Part shown: one piece after another, positions 1-7,603 of the stretch | Numbering within the stretch: position 1 is the first letter of the stretch | Layout: each line of letters starts with the position of its first letter | Source: Armatimonadota bacterium | GTDB lineage: Bacteria > Armatimonadota > UBA5829 > DTJY01 | Direction of reading: 5' to 3' | NCBI GenBank assembly: GCA_017993055.1 | Contig: JAGONM010000008.1 | Span: 1 to 64,000, forward strand | DNA: 64,000 bases | Position numbers and translations under genes: made by a program | The notes under the pieces: model-generated | The model's database searches: none | The model's input: only the letters and a program-made list of their open reading frames with translations | Told to the model about the DNA's origin: nothing

Positions 1-164
1 ACGTTTGACCTCGCGGGTCTCCCATGGTAGACTGTGTTCGAAGGCATGTTGCCTTGACGCAACGGTGCGACCGGATACCTCCCTGGGTATCCGGTCGCAC
101 CGTTGCGTCAAGGCAACATGCCTTCGAACACAGTCTACCATGGGAGACCCGCGAGGTCAAACGT
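1..164. repeat. Perfect 78-bp inverted repeat at the window edge
   Basis: Bases 1-78 are the exact reverse complement of 87-164, leaving an 8-base centre (79-86). No gene lies in it. The left arm begins at the very first base, which is what a fold-back (chimeric read) or palindromic contig end gives; a hairpin chromosome end or the inner part of a larger inverted repeat would look the same. Confidence 0.95.
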
Positions 165-220
165 TGAGCGCAGGCGCGGCGGGATGCTCGCAGAGTCAGG
201 CCCGAACCGACACGGATTCT

Positions 221-505
221 TCAGATCGCGGCAGAGTCAGAGGCGCGGCAAGCCGGGCGCTCTCGGTAGCGGAACCAGAGCACGAGGTCGGCGGCTACCA
301 TCACGGCATTGAGTGCGTAGAGCCAGACGACGGGGTCTGGATTGTACAGAATCTTGTGGAAGATTCCACCCGCGTATCCGACGATGACGAGCGAGAGGAA
401 GATGGGGCTCTTGCCGACGACGTTCTTAGTCTTCCACGTTCGGTGGACCGAGAAGGGCCAACTCGCCCCGAAGCATACCAGCATCGTGATCTCGTACGGG
501 CTCAT
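221..505 (-). CDS. Small membrane protein, possible PQ-loop/SemiSWEET-like family
   Basis: A 94-residue protein with about three hydrophobic segments (roughly residues 4-20, 35-50 and 58-78). The motifs CFGASWPFSV near the N-terminus, GKSPIF and GYAGGI recall a conserved small-protein family resembling half-transporters of the PQ-loop type; this is from memory and the function is unknown. Its ATG overlaps the stop codon of the upstream YcxB-like gene in the ATGA arrangement, so the two are probably translated together. The reading frame ends about 55 bases from the terminal inverted repeat. Confidence 0.7.
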   Translation of the reverse strand: MSPYEITMLVCFGASWPFSVHRTWKTKNVVGKSPIFLSLVIVGYAGGIFHKILYNPDPVVWLYALNAVMVAADLVLWFRYRERPACRASDSAAI

Positions 506-1047
506 CGCGGGCCCCCGTCTGCAGCCGGACCGACGTTTCGCCTGAGCTCCTCGGTGAGAGACGCGAGATCACCCGACTCGATCCTCGCCTTGGGAATCAC
601 CAGCCCTATCGCCGCGCCCGTGTAGATGAAGAGGTAGTCGTCGTTCTCGGCGATGCGCTCTATGCCCGCCCAGAGAATCTTGCCTTCGGACACCTCGGAC
701 TCGGCGTGCAGACCTTCATCCGTCAGCCGTACCGTGTGTCGGCATAGGAAACTCCTGTTCTCGCCTTCACCTACCAGCTTCCTGATACGCCGTCGGACGG
801 CCCACCTGTAGTAGGGTATGGTGAAAGCCAGGTAGACCGCCGCCCAAGCGCATACGAGAACGAGGCTGTGCGAGCTTCCCTGTACCAGAGAGGCGACAGC
901 GCCGATCAGCACTATGACCAGGGCGATCCCCCAAGTGGACCAGAACCTGATGCGCCTGGAGGCCGGCGAATGGGCGAGGTGGTGCATGTTGAACGCCACC
1001 ATGTCGTCAATGGTGTTGGTGAAGATTACGAAGCTGCCTTCGTTCAT
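502..1047 (-). CDS. YcxB-like membrane protein
   Basis: The open frame is longer upstream, but the extension is Arg/Ser-rich shadow sequence of the neighbouring hicB; the ATG at 1047 (MNEGSFVIFT) is the natural start and gives 181 residues. Two close transmembrane helices lie around residues 38-55 and 60-78, followed by a soluble domain resembling YcxB-like C-terminal domains (HTVRLTDEGL, then ILWAGIERIAENDDYLFIYT). Such proteins are poorly characterised. It lies 28 bases after hicB on the same strand and overlaps the next small membrane gene by four bases. Confidence 0.7.
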   Translation of the reverse strand: MNEGSFVIFTNTIDDMVAFNMHHLAHSPASRRIRFWSTWGIALVIVLIGAVASLVQGSSHSLVLVCAWAAVYLAFTIPYYRWAVRRRIRKLVGEGENRSFLCRHTVRLTDEGLHAESEVSEGKILWAGIERIAENDDYLFIYTGAAIGLVIPKARIESGDLASLTEELRRNVGPAADGGPR

Positions 1048-1075
1048 CAGCCACTCTCCCAAGTGGATAGATATG

Positions 1076-1291
1076 CTATGCGGCGACGGAGACCGGTTTC
1101 GCCTTCGCAGTGGGCACGGGGATCGGTTGTCCATCCTCGCGCAGGGTGTCGAGGTAGAGGTCGATCGCTTCCTTGATGCTGCGCTCGGTCTCCTCCAGAG
1201 TCTTGCCCGTGGTGATGCATCCCGGAAGATCAGGCACATACGCCGAGTAGTTGCGTCCTGCTCTCTCGAAGATTACAGGGTATTCAATCAC
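1076..1291 (-). CDS. hicB: HicB-family antitoxin
   Basis: A 71-residue protein with the HicB partial RNase-H-like fold: it opens with MIEYPVIFE and continues with YVPDLPGCIT and GKTLEETERSIKEAI, the signature of type II HicB antitoxins. In this family HicB binds and neutralises HicA, an mRNA-cleaving toxin. The start is GTG at 1291, sharing one base with the hicA stop, so it would be coupled to hicA translation. The C-terminus is short and lacks an obvious separate DNA-binding domain. Because its partner carries a nonsense codon, it may now be an orphan antitoxin. Confidence 0.85.
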   Translation of the reverse strand: MIEYPVIFERAGRNYSAYVPDLPGCITTGKTLEETERSIKEAIDLYLDTLREDGQPIPVPTAKAKPVSVAA

Positions 1292-1482
1292 TATTTTTCC
1301 TCCAGTCTCGCCTGGTCCGAGATGCTCTTGAGTGTGCCGGGGGCGACCTCGTCAGACATATGGCCGGGCACAACGACGACACCGGGCTTAGGGTCGTGCT
1401 TCAACACACGGTGAATGCCACGCCGACGGGCTTCCTACCAGCCATCGTCCTGAAGACGTCTGAGCACATCGCGTATCTTCAT
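1291..1482 (-). pseudogene. hicA: hicA toxin interrupted by an in-frame amber codon
   Basis: Reading the minus strand from ATG at 1482 gives 15 residues ending in DDGW, then TAG (1437-1435), then a 47-codon continuation in the same frame containing RGIHR, a GVVVVPGH segment and PGTLKSI, all HicA hallmarks. The aligned family position of the stop is a variable, often aromatic, residue, so one base change explains it. The catalytic His of the G-x-H-R motif is kept. Without amber suppression no active toxin is made. Unusually, a TATAAT box (1486-1481) overlaps the ATG, so this promoter would start transcription inside the gene. Confidence 0.85.
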
Positions 1483-1577
1483 TATACCACCTGCACACGA
1501 TAGCACGAACAGCTTTGCCGCTCCTGCCAGATCCAGTGAGCATTTCATCCTTGGAGTGGGCAACTCCTCCCAAGAGC

Positions 1578-1609
1578 AGAGCCCCGGCGACGGGAGTCAC
1601 CGGGGCTCT
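1578..1609. terminator. Stem-loop downstream of ppdK
   Basis: Arms AGAGCCCCGG (1578-1587) and CCGGGGCTCT (1600-1609) pair perfectly over 10 bp around a 12-base loop. It lies 110 bases after the ppdK stop and upstream of hicA. No clear U-run follows on either strand, so the terminator role is an inference. Confidence 0.45.
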
Positions 1610-1718
1610 GTGGTTCAGCTATGTGCGTTCATCGGAGTGCATCGGTGGGGGCAAGGCGACTCAGACGGAGCTTTGCTGTCCAGTTCCGCCCTCCCCACTC
1701 TATTCTCCACACTCTGCA

Positions 1719-4406
1719 CTACTTGTCCCGCTGCACGTCCTTACCCTGCTCCTCGATGACTGCCTGGGCGGCAGAGAGGCGCGCGACGGGAAGGCGCTTC
1801 GGCGAGCAGGACACGTAGTTCAGGCCGATCTTGTGACAGAACTTCACGCTGTCCGGCTCCCCGCCGTGCTCGCCGCAGATACCGAGCTTGATCTTCGGGT
1901 TCACGGCCTTCGCATCCTCGACGCAGATCTGCATCAACCGGCCGATACCCTTCTGGTCAATGGTATCGGTCGGGTCGGCCTTGAAGATGCCCTTCTCGAT
2001 GTAGAGCGGCAGGAACTTGCCGGCGTCGTCGCGGGAGATTCCGTAGCCCATCTGGGTCAGGTCGTTCGTGCCGAAGCTGAAGAAGGCGGCCTCCTTCGCG
2101 ATCTCGTCGGCGGTCAGCGCCGCCCTCGGGATCTCGATCATGGTGCCGAACATGTAGTCAACCTCGACGCCCTCTTCGGCCATCGTTTTCTTCGCGACTT
2201 CCTCGAGTTGCGTCTTGATGTAGGTCAGCTCGGCCACCGCGCTGATGAGCGGGATCATGATCTCGGGATGGACGTCCATGCCCGCTTTCTTCACCTCGCA
2301 CGCCGCGCCGATGATGGCGGCGACCTGCATGTTCACGATCCCCGGGAAGTAGATCGAGAGCCTGCAACCGCGCAGTCCGAGCATCGGGTTCGCCTCGTGC
2401 ATGTCCTCGACCTTCCGCAGGAGCGCTTCCTTCTGCTTGATCTCGGGCGAGCCGGGGTTCTTGCAGCGCAGCTCGGCAAGCTCGACGAGCAGTTCGTTCA
2501 GCGGCGGAAGGAACTCATGGAGCGGCGGGTCAATCAGGCGCACGGTGACCGGTCGGCCGCCCATCGCCTTGAAGATGCCGACGAAGTCCTCGCGCTGCAT
2601 TGGAAGCAGTTTCGCAAGGGCCTGCTCGCGGATCTCCTCGCTCTCGGCGAGGATCATCGCCTGGACCGCGGGCACTCGGTCGCCCATGAACATGTGCTCG
2701 GTCCGGCAGAGTCCGATGCCCTCGGCGCCGAGTTCAATAGCTTCCTCAGCGTGCTCCGGGGTGTCCGCATTCGCGCGCACACCGAGCCTGCGGATCGAGT
2801 CCGCCCAGCCCATGAACTCCGCGAACTTGCCCGAAACTCCGGGCTCCTTGGTAGGAATCTGGCCGTGGTAGACGACCCCGTTGGTACCGTCAATCGAGAT
2901 GAAGTCGCCCTCCTTCAGCACGACGCCATGCGCGGTGATGGTGCGCGCAACGTCGTCAATCTGCAGGGCACTGCAGCCGCAGACGGTCGGGATGCCGTAC
3001 TGCCTTGCCACAAGAGCGGCGTGGGAGGTCTTGCCGCCGGTCGCCGTGAGCACGCCCTTCGACGCGAGCATCCCGCCCAGATCGTCGGGGGTGGTCTCCC
3101 GACCCACGAGTATCACCTCTTCGCCCGCAGCTTCCATCTCCAGCGCCTTGGGGGACCCGATCGCCACTTTTCCGACCGCCCCGCCGGGACCGGCATTCAG
3201 GCCCTTCGCGAGCACCTCGGGATGGTTCCTGCTGATGTACTCGGCGTCGAGCGAGGGCAGGAGCATCAGCCCCGGAACGTCCGACGAAGTGCGGGTGAGC
3301 GCCTCTTCCTTAGTGATGAGCCCTTCGTGAACCTGATCCACCGCAATCTCGATGGCGGCCTGCGGAGTGCGCTTTCCGGCGCGGCACTGCAGTATGAAGA
3401 GTCGCCCCTTTTCGATGGTGAACTCGATGTCCTGCATGTCCCGGTAGTGGTTCTCGAGCTTCTTGGCGATCCCCACGAACTGCGCGTAGATCTCGGCATT
3501 GTGCTGGGCCAACTGGTCTATGGTCTCGGGAGTTCGGACACCCGCAACCACGTCTTCGCCCTGGGCGTTCATCAGGAACTCGCCGTATATCTTGTTCTCG
3601 CCGGTCGCCGCGTCGCGGGTAAATGCTACACCGGTGCCGCAGTCGTTACCCATGTTGCCGAAGACCATGGCCTGAATGTTGACGGCAGTGCCGAGGTCGT
3701 GCGAGATCTTCTCGCGCGTGCGGTAGATGATTGCGCGCTCGTTATTCCAACTCTTGAAAACGGCTATGATAGCCATCCTGAGCTGTTCCATCGGGTCCGT
3801 CGGGAAGTCCCGACCGGTAGTCTCTCTGAAGTAGACCTTGAACTGGCCTACCAGTTCCTTGAGTCCGGCGGCGTCAACATCCGTGTCCTGCTTTGCGCCG
3901 ACCTTCTCCTTGAGGGCGTCGAAGATGTGCTCGTAGTGCTCCTTCTTGAGCTTCGGGTAATCGCCGGAGAGCACGATGTCGGAGAACATCATGACGAATC
4001 GCCTGTAGGCGTCGTAGGCGAAGCGCTCGTTGCCCGTCGCGGCGATGATACCCTTGAGCGTATCGTCGTTCAGCCCGAGGTTCAGTACGGTGTCCATCAT
4101 GCCCGGCATCGAGAACTTGGCTCCCGAGCGAACCGAGACGAGCAGCGGACTGGCGGCATCGCCGAGCTTCTTGCCCATATCGTTCTCGACGTCGGCGAGC
4201 GCAGCGATCACATCTTCCCAGAGGCCGTCGGGAAGCTTGCCGAGCTTCGTGTAGTCGTTGCAGGTCTCCGTGGTGATGGTAAACCCGGGAGGGACGGGCA
4301 GACCGATGTTGGTCATCTCGCAGAGGTTGGCGCCCTTGCCTCCGAGCAGGTCTTTCATTGTGGCGTTACCTTCGCGGAACAGGTACACGCGCTTCTTGTC
4401 GCTCAT
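1719..4406 (-). CDS. ppdK: Pyruvate, phosphate dikinase
   Basis: An 895-residue cytoplasmic enzyme interconverting pyruvate + ATP + phosphate and PEP + AMP + PPi, either gluconeogenic or PPi-linked glycolytic. Full family length. The nucleotide-binding domain opens with GGKGANLCEM; the phosphohistidine swivelling domain carries GGKTSHAALVARQYGIP with the catalytic His; the C-terminal PEP/pyruvate barrel ends with GICGEHGGEP and the Cys-containing NYVSCSPKR. The open frame runs further upstream, but ATG 4406 has an AAGGGGA ribosome site and the family N-terminus. It is alone, divergent from a LysE gene. Confidence 0.97.
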   Translation of the reverse strand: MSDKKRVYLFREGNATMKDLLGGKGANLCEMTNIGLPVPPGFTITTETCNDYTKLGKLPDGLWEDVIAALADVENDMGKKLGDAASPLLVSVRSGAKFSMPGMMDTVLNLGLNDDTLKGIIAATGNERFAYDAYRRFVMMFSDIVLSGDYPKLKKEHYEHIFDALKEKVGAKQDTDVDAAGLKELVGQFKVYFRETTGRDFPTDPMEQLRMAIIAVFKSWNNERAIIYRTREKISHDLGTAVNIQAMVFGNMGNDCGTGVAFTRDAATGENKIYGEFLMNAQGEDVVAGVRTPETIDQLAQHNAEIYAQFVGIAKKLENHYRDMQDIEFTIEKGRLFILQCRAGKRTPQAAIEIAVDQVHEGLITKEEALTRTSSDVPGLMLLPSLDAEYISRNHPEVLAKGLNAGPGGAVGKVAIGSPKALEMEAAGEEVILVGRETTPDDLGGMLASKGVLTATGGKTSHAALVARQYGIPTVCGCSALQIDDVARTITAHGVVLKEGDFISIDGTNGVVYHGQIPTKEPGVSGKFAEFMGWADSIRRLGVRANADTPEHAEEAIELGAEGIGLCRTEHMFMGDRVPAVQAMILAESEEIREQALAKLLPMQREDFVGIFKAMGGRPVTVRLIDPPLHEFLPPLNELLVELAELRCKNPGSPEIKQKEALLRKVEDMHEANPMLGLRGCRLSIYFPGIVNMQVAAIIGAACEVKKAGMDVHPEIMIPLISAVAELTYIKTQLEEVAKKTMAEEGVEVDYMFGTMIEIPRAALTADEIAKEAAFFSFGTNDLTQMGYGISRDDAGKFLPLYIEKGIFKADPTDTIDQKGIGRLMQICVEDAKAVNPKIKLGICGEHGGEPDSVKFCHKIGLNYVSCSPKRLPVARLSAAQAVIEEQGKDVQRDK

Positions 4407-4531
4407 GTTGCATTCCCCTTTCGCGCGGCCCACATTGACACGCGGCCGCAAATAGCGCAGCCGGCACCGAGCCTCGGCCGCGACACGTTTATTGATGATG
4501 GCAGATCGTGGCACGCCGCACACAGCAATAA

Positions 4532-4578
4532 GCCCTGCGATATCGGCCCGCCGCATGTCTCACGCGGCGTCGCAGGGC
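4532..4578. other. Interrupted inverted repeat between ppdK and the LysE gene
   Basis: GCCCTGCGA (4532-4540) pairs with TCGCAGGGC (4570-4578), and inside it CGCCGC (4549-4554) pairs with GCGGCG (4564-4569), leaving an 8-base bulge. It sits in the 277-base divergent intergenic region, 126-172 bases upstream of ppdK. It could be a leader structure or an insulator; no function can be assigned. Confidence 0.5.
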
Positions 4579-4645
4579 CACCGTATTCGGACTTGCCGGA
4601 ACCAACCCGTAGTTTACCACGAATCGCGCGGATTTGCAAACTCCG

Positions 4646-4674
4646 TTGACACCCGCCGCAGGCGCTGGTACACT
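4646..4674 (+). promoter_or_regulatory. Sigma-70 promoter of the LysE gene, predicting a leaderless mRNA
   Basis: TTGACA (4646-4651), a 17-base spacer and TACACT (4669-4674). Transcription should start near 4680-4682, only 2-4 bases before the ATG at 4684, and no Shine-Dalgarno sequence precedes it. Confidence 0.75.
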
Positions 4675-4683
4675 GAACTTGCC

Positions 4684-5400
4684 ATGAAGCCGATCACGAT
4701 CCTGGCAACATCCTTCATGACAGCGCTCTCCGGCGCGCTGATGCCCGGGCCGCTGCTGACCGTCACTATCGCCCGGGCCGCAACCGAAGGCTTCATCGCC
4801 CCACTGCTGCTGATGGTCGGACACTCGCTGCTCGAACTGCTGGTCGTGGTCTGGTTGATCTTCGGCCTGGGACGGTTACTCAAGGCGAGGCCGGTGATCG
4901 GGACGATCTCGGTCCTCGGCGGCGCCGTGCTCCTCTGGATGGGATGGGGCATGATCCCGTCCGCCTTGAACGGCGCTCTCGACCTGCACGCCTCCGGATC
5001 GGCTTCCCCAGTTTCGGGCGCCGGGCCTCTCAGCAATCTGGTGGTCACCGGCATGGCGGTAAGCATCTCGAACCCGTACTGGGTCATCTGGTGGGCGACG
5101 GTCGGCGCAGCTCTCTTCGCGACGCTCGCTCGGAAGCCAGGGGGCAGCCGAACCTCGTCCGTCGGCGCGTTCTATATCGGCCACATCATGGGAGATGTCG
5201 TCTGGTACCTGCTCGTCGGGGCGGCGGTCGTGACCGGGCGGGTCTTCATCAGCCCGGGGGCCTACCGGGTGATCGTCGTCGTCTGCGGAGCGTTTCTCAT
5301 GTTCCTCGGCGCGTCGTTCCTGTACCTCATCGCATCAGGGAAGCTCTGGGCGATCCAGGCAAGGTGCGAGACCGCCGATTCACAGTGCCCGATGGGTTGA
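4684..5400 (+). CDS. LysE/RhtB-family exporter
   Basis: A 238-residue inner-membrane protein with about six hydrophobic helices. The N-terminal motif SGALMPGPLLTVTIARA followed by GHSLLELLVV is the LysE-family signature, whose members export amino acids or related small metabolites. NPYWVIWWATVGAAL in the middle is also typical. The substrate cannot be inferred. The open frame begins upstream at 4492, but the promoter at 4646-4674 excludes those starts, so ATG 4684 is chosen. It stands alone between ppdK (divergent) and nikR. Confidence 0.9.
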   Translation: MKPITILATSFMTALSGALMPGPLLTVTIARAATEGFIAPLLLMVGHSLLELLVVVWLIFGLGRLLKARPVIGTISVLGGAVLLWMGWGMIPSALNGALDLHASGSASPVSGAGPLSNLVVTGMAVSISNPYWVIWWATVGAALFATLARKPGGSRTSSVGAFYIGHIMGDVVWYLLVGAAVVTGRVFISPGAYRVIVVVCGAFLMFLGASFLYLIASGKLWAIQARCETADSQCPMG

Positions 5401-5425
5401 TCTCCGAATCCGTTCCTGATGCCCG

Positions 5426-5454
5426 TTGACAATCAGAGCAGCGCGTGTTACGAT
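5426..5454 (+). promoter_or_regulatory. Promoter of nikR and the nickel operon
   Basis: TTGACA (5426-5431), 17-base spacer, TACGAT (5449-5454). Start of transcription is expected near 5461, leaving a short leader with an AAAGG ribosome site before the nikR ATG at 5475. The -10 box is overlapped by the first GTGTTAC repeat. Confidence 0.75.
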
Positions 5455-5471
5455 TCCTAGAAAGGTGTTAC
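5445..5471 (+). promoter_or_regulatory. Candidate NikR operator: two GTGTTAC direct repeats
   Basis: GTGTTAC occurs at 5445-5451 and again at 5465-5471, start-to-start distance 20 bases, about two helical turns. The first copy covers the -10 box and the second the start of the leader, an ideal position for repression. GTGTTAC resembles a half-site I recall being proposed for NikR in some deltaproteobacteria, where inverted pairs are more usual. Binding is inferred. Confidence 0.6.
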
Positions 5472-5474
5472 TCA

Positions 5475-5894
5475 ATGCCCGACTTGGCTCGCTTCGGAGT
5501 CTCGATTCCCGCAGAACTGGTGGACGCCTTCGACAAGAGCATTCACGGCAAAGGATACCGCAACCGGTCCGAGGCGATCCGCGACATCATGCGGGACTAT
5601 CTCGTCGAGCGCGACTGGGAATCAGGCGACCGGCCGGTGGTCGGAACGATCACGATCGTCTACGACCATGAGGTCCGCGACCTGTCCAATAACCTCACCG
5701 CACTTCAGCACGAGGTCCACGATGCGGTGGTCTGCGCGACGCATATCCACCTCGAAGAGCGCAGCTGTCTCGAAGTAATCGTGGTCCGCGGACGGAGCAG
5801 CGAGGTGCGGGCGATAGCGGACCGTCTGATCAGCACTCGCGGGGTCAAACACGGCAAGCTAGTCTGCACGACGACGGGCGAGCAGCTCAGGTAG
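5475..5894 (+). CDS. nikR: Nickel-responsive ribbon-helix-helix repressor NikR
   Basis: A 139-residue regulator. Residues 1-45 form the ribbon-helix-helix DNA-binding domain (RFGVSIPAELVDAFD, then RNRSEAIRD); the ACT-like C-terminal domain carries the nickel ligands H79, H90, H92 and C98 in QHEVHD, THIHLEERSC and LEVIVVRG, matching the His3-Cys site of E. coli NikR. ATG 5475 is chosen because the upstream part of the open frame overlaps the promoter. First gene of a tightly packed operon with the nickel ECF transporter, so it probably represses both itself and uptake when nickel is plentiful. Confidence 0.95.
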   Translation: MPDLARFGVSIPAELVDAFDKSIHGKGYRNRSEAIRDIMRDYLVERDWESGDRPVVGTITIVYDHEVRDLSNNLTALQHEVHDAVVCATHIHLEERSCLEVIVVRGRSSEVRAIADRLISTRGVKHGKLVCTTTGEQLR

Positions 5895-5919
5895 TTCATC
5901 CGACCACTCAGGAGGCACG

Positions 5920-6588
5920 ATGCACACGAACGGATCGAGCAGAGGAGGCGGAACGCTCGTCCTCGTCGTCGCCACGCTGTTGGCAGTAGGCGGAACCTGC
6001 CTTGCTTGTACCAGTGGGCTGATCGCCATACCGACCGCGGAGACGGTCCCGCACGGTGAATACGACATCGAGCCGCAGATTGACGGCGTCATGAGCGGCC
6101 TCCGCGACGACACCTGGATACTGAACACCCAGTTCGGACTCACCCCCAGGCTTGCGGCGGGCGTGGACTTCCAGTGGGCGGACGGGGACGATGGCGAAGT
6201 CCTTTTGAACTTCCAGTACCTGCTCGTCCCCAGCACGGATGTACGCCCGGCAGTGGCGGTCGGCATCCACAGCCTGGGCGTCGGACCCGAGCACGGGAGG
6301 TTCCTGGTCGCGACACAGGAACTCGACGCGCTCCGCGTTCATGCGGGAGTCGAGAGCATCGAGAACGAGAGCCAGTGGTTCGTCGGGGCGGACTACGCAG
6401 TGAGTGAGCGACTGGTGCTGATGGGCGACTATACTGCGGGTTCGGAGAACTGCTCGTCGGTGGGCTTCTGTTGGCATCAGAGAGAGGGCTTCGACGTTCA
6501 ACTCGGGGTGCTGTTCCCCAACTCGAGCAGCGCCGACACGCGGTTCAGCCTGGCCTTCGTCCTGACCGGACCGATCCAAGGGAGGTAG
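5920..6588 (+). CDS. Predicted outer-membrane beta-barrel protein in the nickel operon
   Basis: A 222-residue exported protein: signal peptide at residues 10-30 (hydrophobic core LVLVVATLLAVGG, probable cleavage near CLA), then SGLIAIPTAETVPHGEYDIEP, which recalls YjbH-like barrel proteins, followed by alternating-polarity strands to the end. It lacks a clear lipobox. It sits 25 bases after nikR and two bases before nikM, so it is transcribed with the nickel genes. A role as outer-membrane nickel or nickel-chelate channel is an inference from position only. Confidence 0.7.
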   Translation: MHTNGSSRGGGTLVLVVATLLAVGGTCLACTSGLIAIPTAETVPHGEYDIEPQIDGVMSGLRDDTWILNTQFGLTPRLAAGVDFQWADGDDGEVLLNFQYLLVPSTDVRPAVAVGIHSLGVGPEHGRFLVATQELDALRVHAGVESIENESQWFVGADYAVSERLVLMGDYTAGSENCSSVGFCWHQREGFDVQLGVLFPNSSSADTRFSLAFVLTGPIQGR

Positions 6589-6590
6589 CC

Positions 6591-7268
6591 ATGCACATAC
6601 CAGACGGGTATCTCGGTCCCCAGACCTATAGTGCGGCCTACCTGGTCGCAGCGCCGTTCTGGGCAGCGGCCTCACGCGCGGTCAGCCGAACGTTGCGAAG
6701 CAGGCAGGTCCCGATGCTGGCGCTTGGGGCGGCGTTCAGTTTCGTCATCATGATGTTCAACGTTCCGATCCCGGGAGGCTCGACGGGACACGCTGTCGGC
6801 GCCGTGCTCATAGCGGTACTGCTCGGTCCGTGGGCGGCATGCCTCGCGGTGTCAGTCGCGCTGATCGTGCAGGCGGTCATGTTCGGCGACGGCGGGATAA
6901 CCGCAATAGGGGCGAACTGCCTGAACATGGCGGTGGTGATGCCTTTCGTCGGATGGGGAGTTTACCGGCTGATAGCGGGGCGGTCGGAGGTAACTTCCAG
7001 GCGCAGATGGATCGGCGCGGCGGTCGGCGGGTACATCGGACTCAACGCGGCAGCGCTGAGTACGGCGATCATGTTCGGCATCCAGCCGCTGATCGCTCAC
7101 GACGCGGCCGGCCGCGCGCTGTATTCGCCCTACCCGCTCAAGATCGCGGTTCCGATAATGGCGGCGGAGCACCTACTGTTCTTCGGAATCGTGGAGGCGG
7201 TCGTCACCGGACTGGTGGTGGCTTATCTCCAGAAGGCGGATTCATCGCTCCTGGGGGCAAAGGCATGA
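6591..7268 (+). CDS. nikM: Nickel ECF transporter substrate-binding subunit NikM (CbiM family)
   Basis: A 225-residue CbiM/NikM S-component. It begins MHIPDGYL, where the free N-terminus and His2 form the metal site, and continues with about seven membrane helices; GGSTGHAVGAVL and GDGGITAIGANCLNMA are the conserved loops. The ATG at 6591 directly follows the family N-terminus and an AGGGAGG ribosome site; the longer upstream frame is not used. CbiM and NikM are hard to separate by sequence; the nikR neighbour favours nickel over cobalt. Its stop overlaps the nikN start (ATGA). Confidence 0.93.
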   Translation: MHIPDGYLGPQTYSAAYLVAAPFWAAASRAVSRTLRSRQVPMLALGAAFSFVIMMFNVPIPGGSTGHAVGAVLIAVLLGPWAACLAVSVALIVQAVMFGDGGITAIGANCLNMAVVMPFVGWGVYRLIAGRSEVTSRRRWIGAAVGGYIGLNAAALSTAIMFGIQPLIAHDAAGRALYSPYPLKIAVPIMAAEHLLFFGIVEAVVTGLVVAYLQKADSSLLGAKA

Positions 7269-7603
7269 AGAAGCTCTGGATTGGACTGGGCATTCTCGTC
7301 GTGCTCTCTCCGCTGGGCCTTATCATCCCGGCAAGGTTCGGCGCGGGATCGGCTTGGGGGGAGTGGAGCGCCGACGAACTGGACGGGATGGTCGGGTATC
7401 TGCCGGAAGGCATGTCGAGTGTGGCCGACCTGTGGCACGCTCCCATTCCGGACTACGCGATGAAGGGGCAGGAGAGCGCCCCGTTGCACGCGCTCGGTGT
7501 CTCCTATATACTGTCGGCGGTGATCGGCGCGGCGATAGTCGTCGCGCTGACGATGCTGCTGGGCAGGATACTTGCGCGACGCGAGAGCGAAGAAGAGTCA
7601 TAG
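7265..7603 (+). CDS. nikN: Nickel ECF transporter accessory subunit (PDGLE/NikN-like)
   Basis: A 112-residue protein with one N-terminal helix (residues 3-22, LSPLGLIIP) and one C-terminal helix (about 82-102), separated by a soluble loop containing AWGEWSADEL. This layout is that of the small CbiN/NikN or PDGLE-type component that works with CbiM/NikM in metal loading. Start ATG 7265 overlaps the nikM stop by four bases. The 3' end overlaps nikQ by 32 bases if the TTG start of nikQ is right. Confidence 0.85.
   Translation: MKKLWIGLGILVVLSPLGLIIPARFGAGSAWGEWSADELDGMVGYLPEGMSSVADLWHAPIPDYAMKGQESAPLHALGVSYILSAVIGAAIVVALTMLLGRILARRESEEES

Noticed and set aside
1515-4649. 1044-codon open frame on the plus strand
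   Set aside because: It is the antisense shadow of ppdK caused by high GC; the product is His/Arg/Leu-rich with no domain, while the minus strand encodes a complete PPDK.
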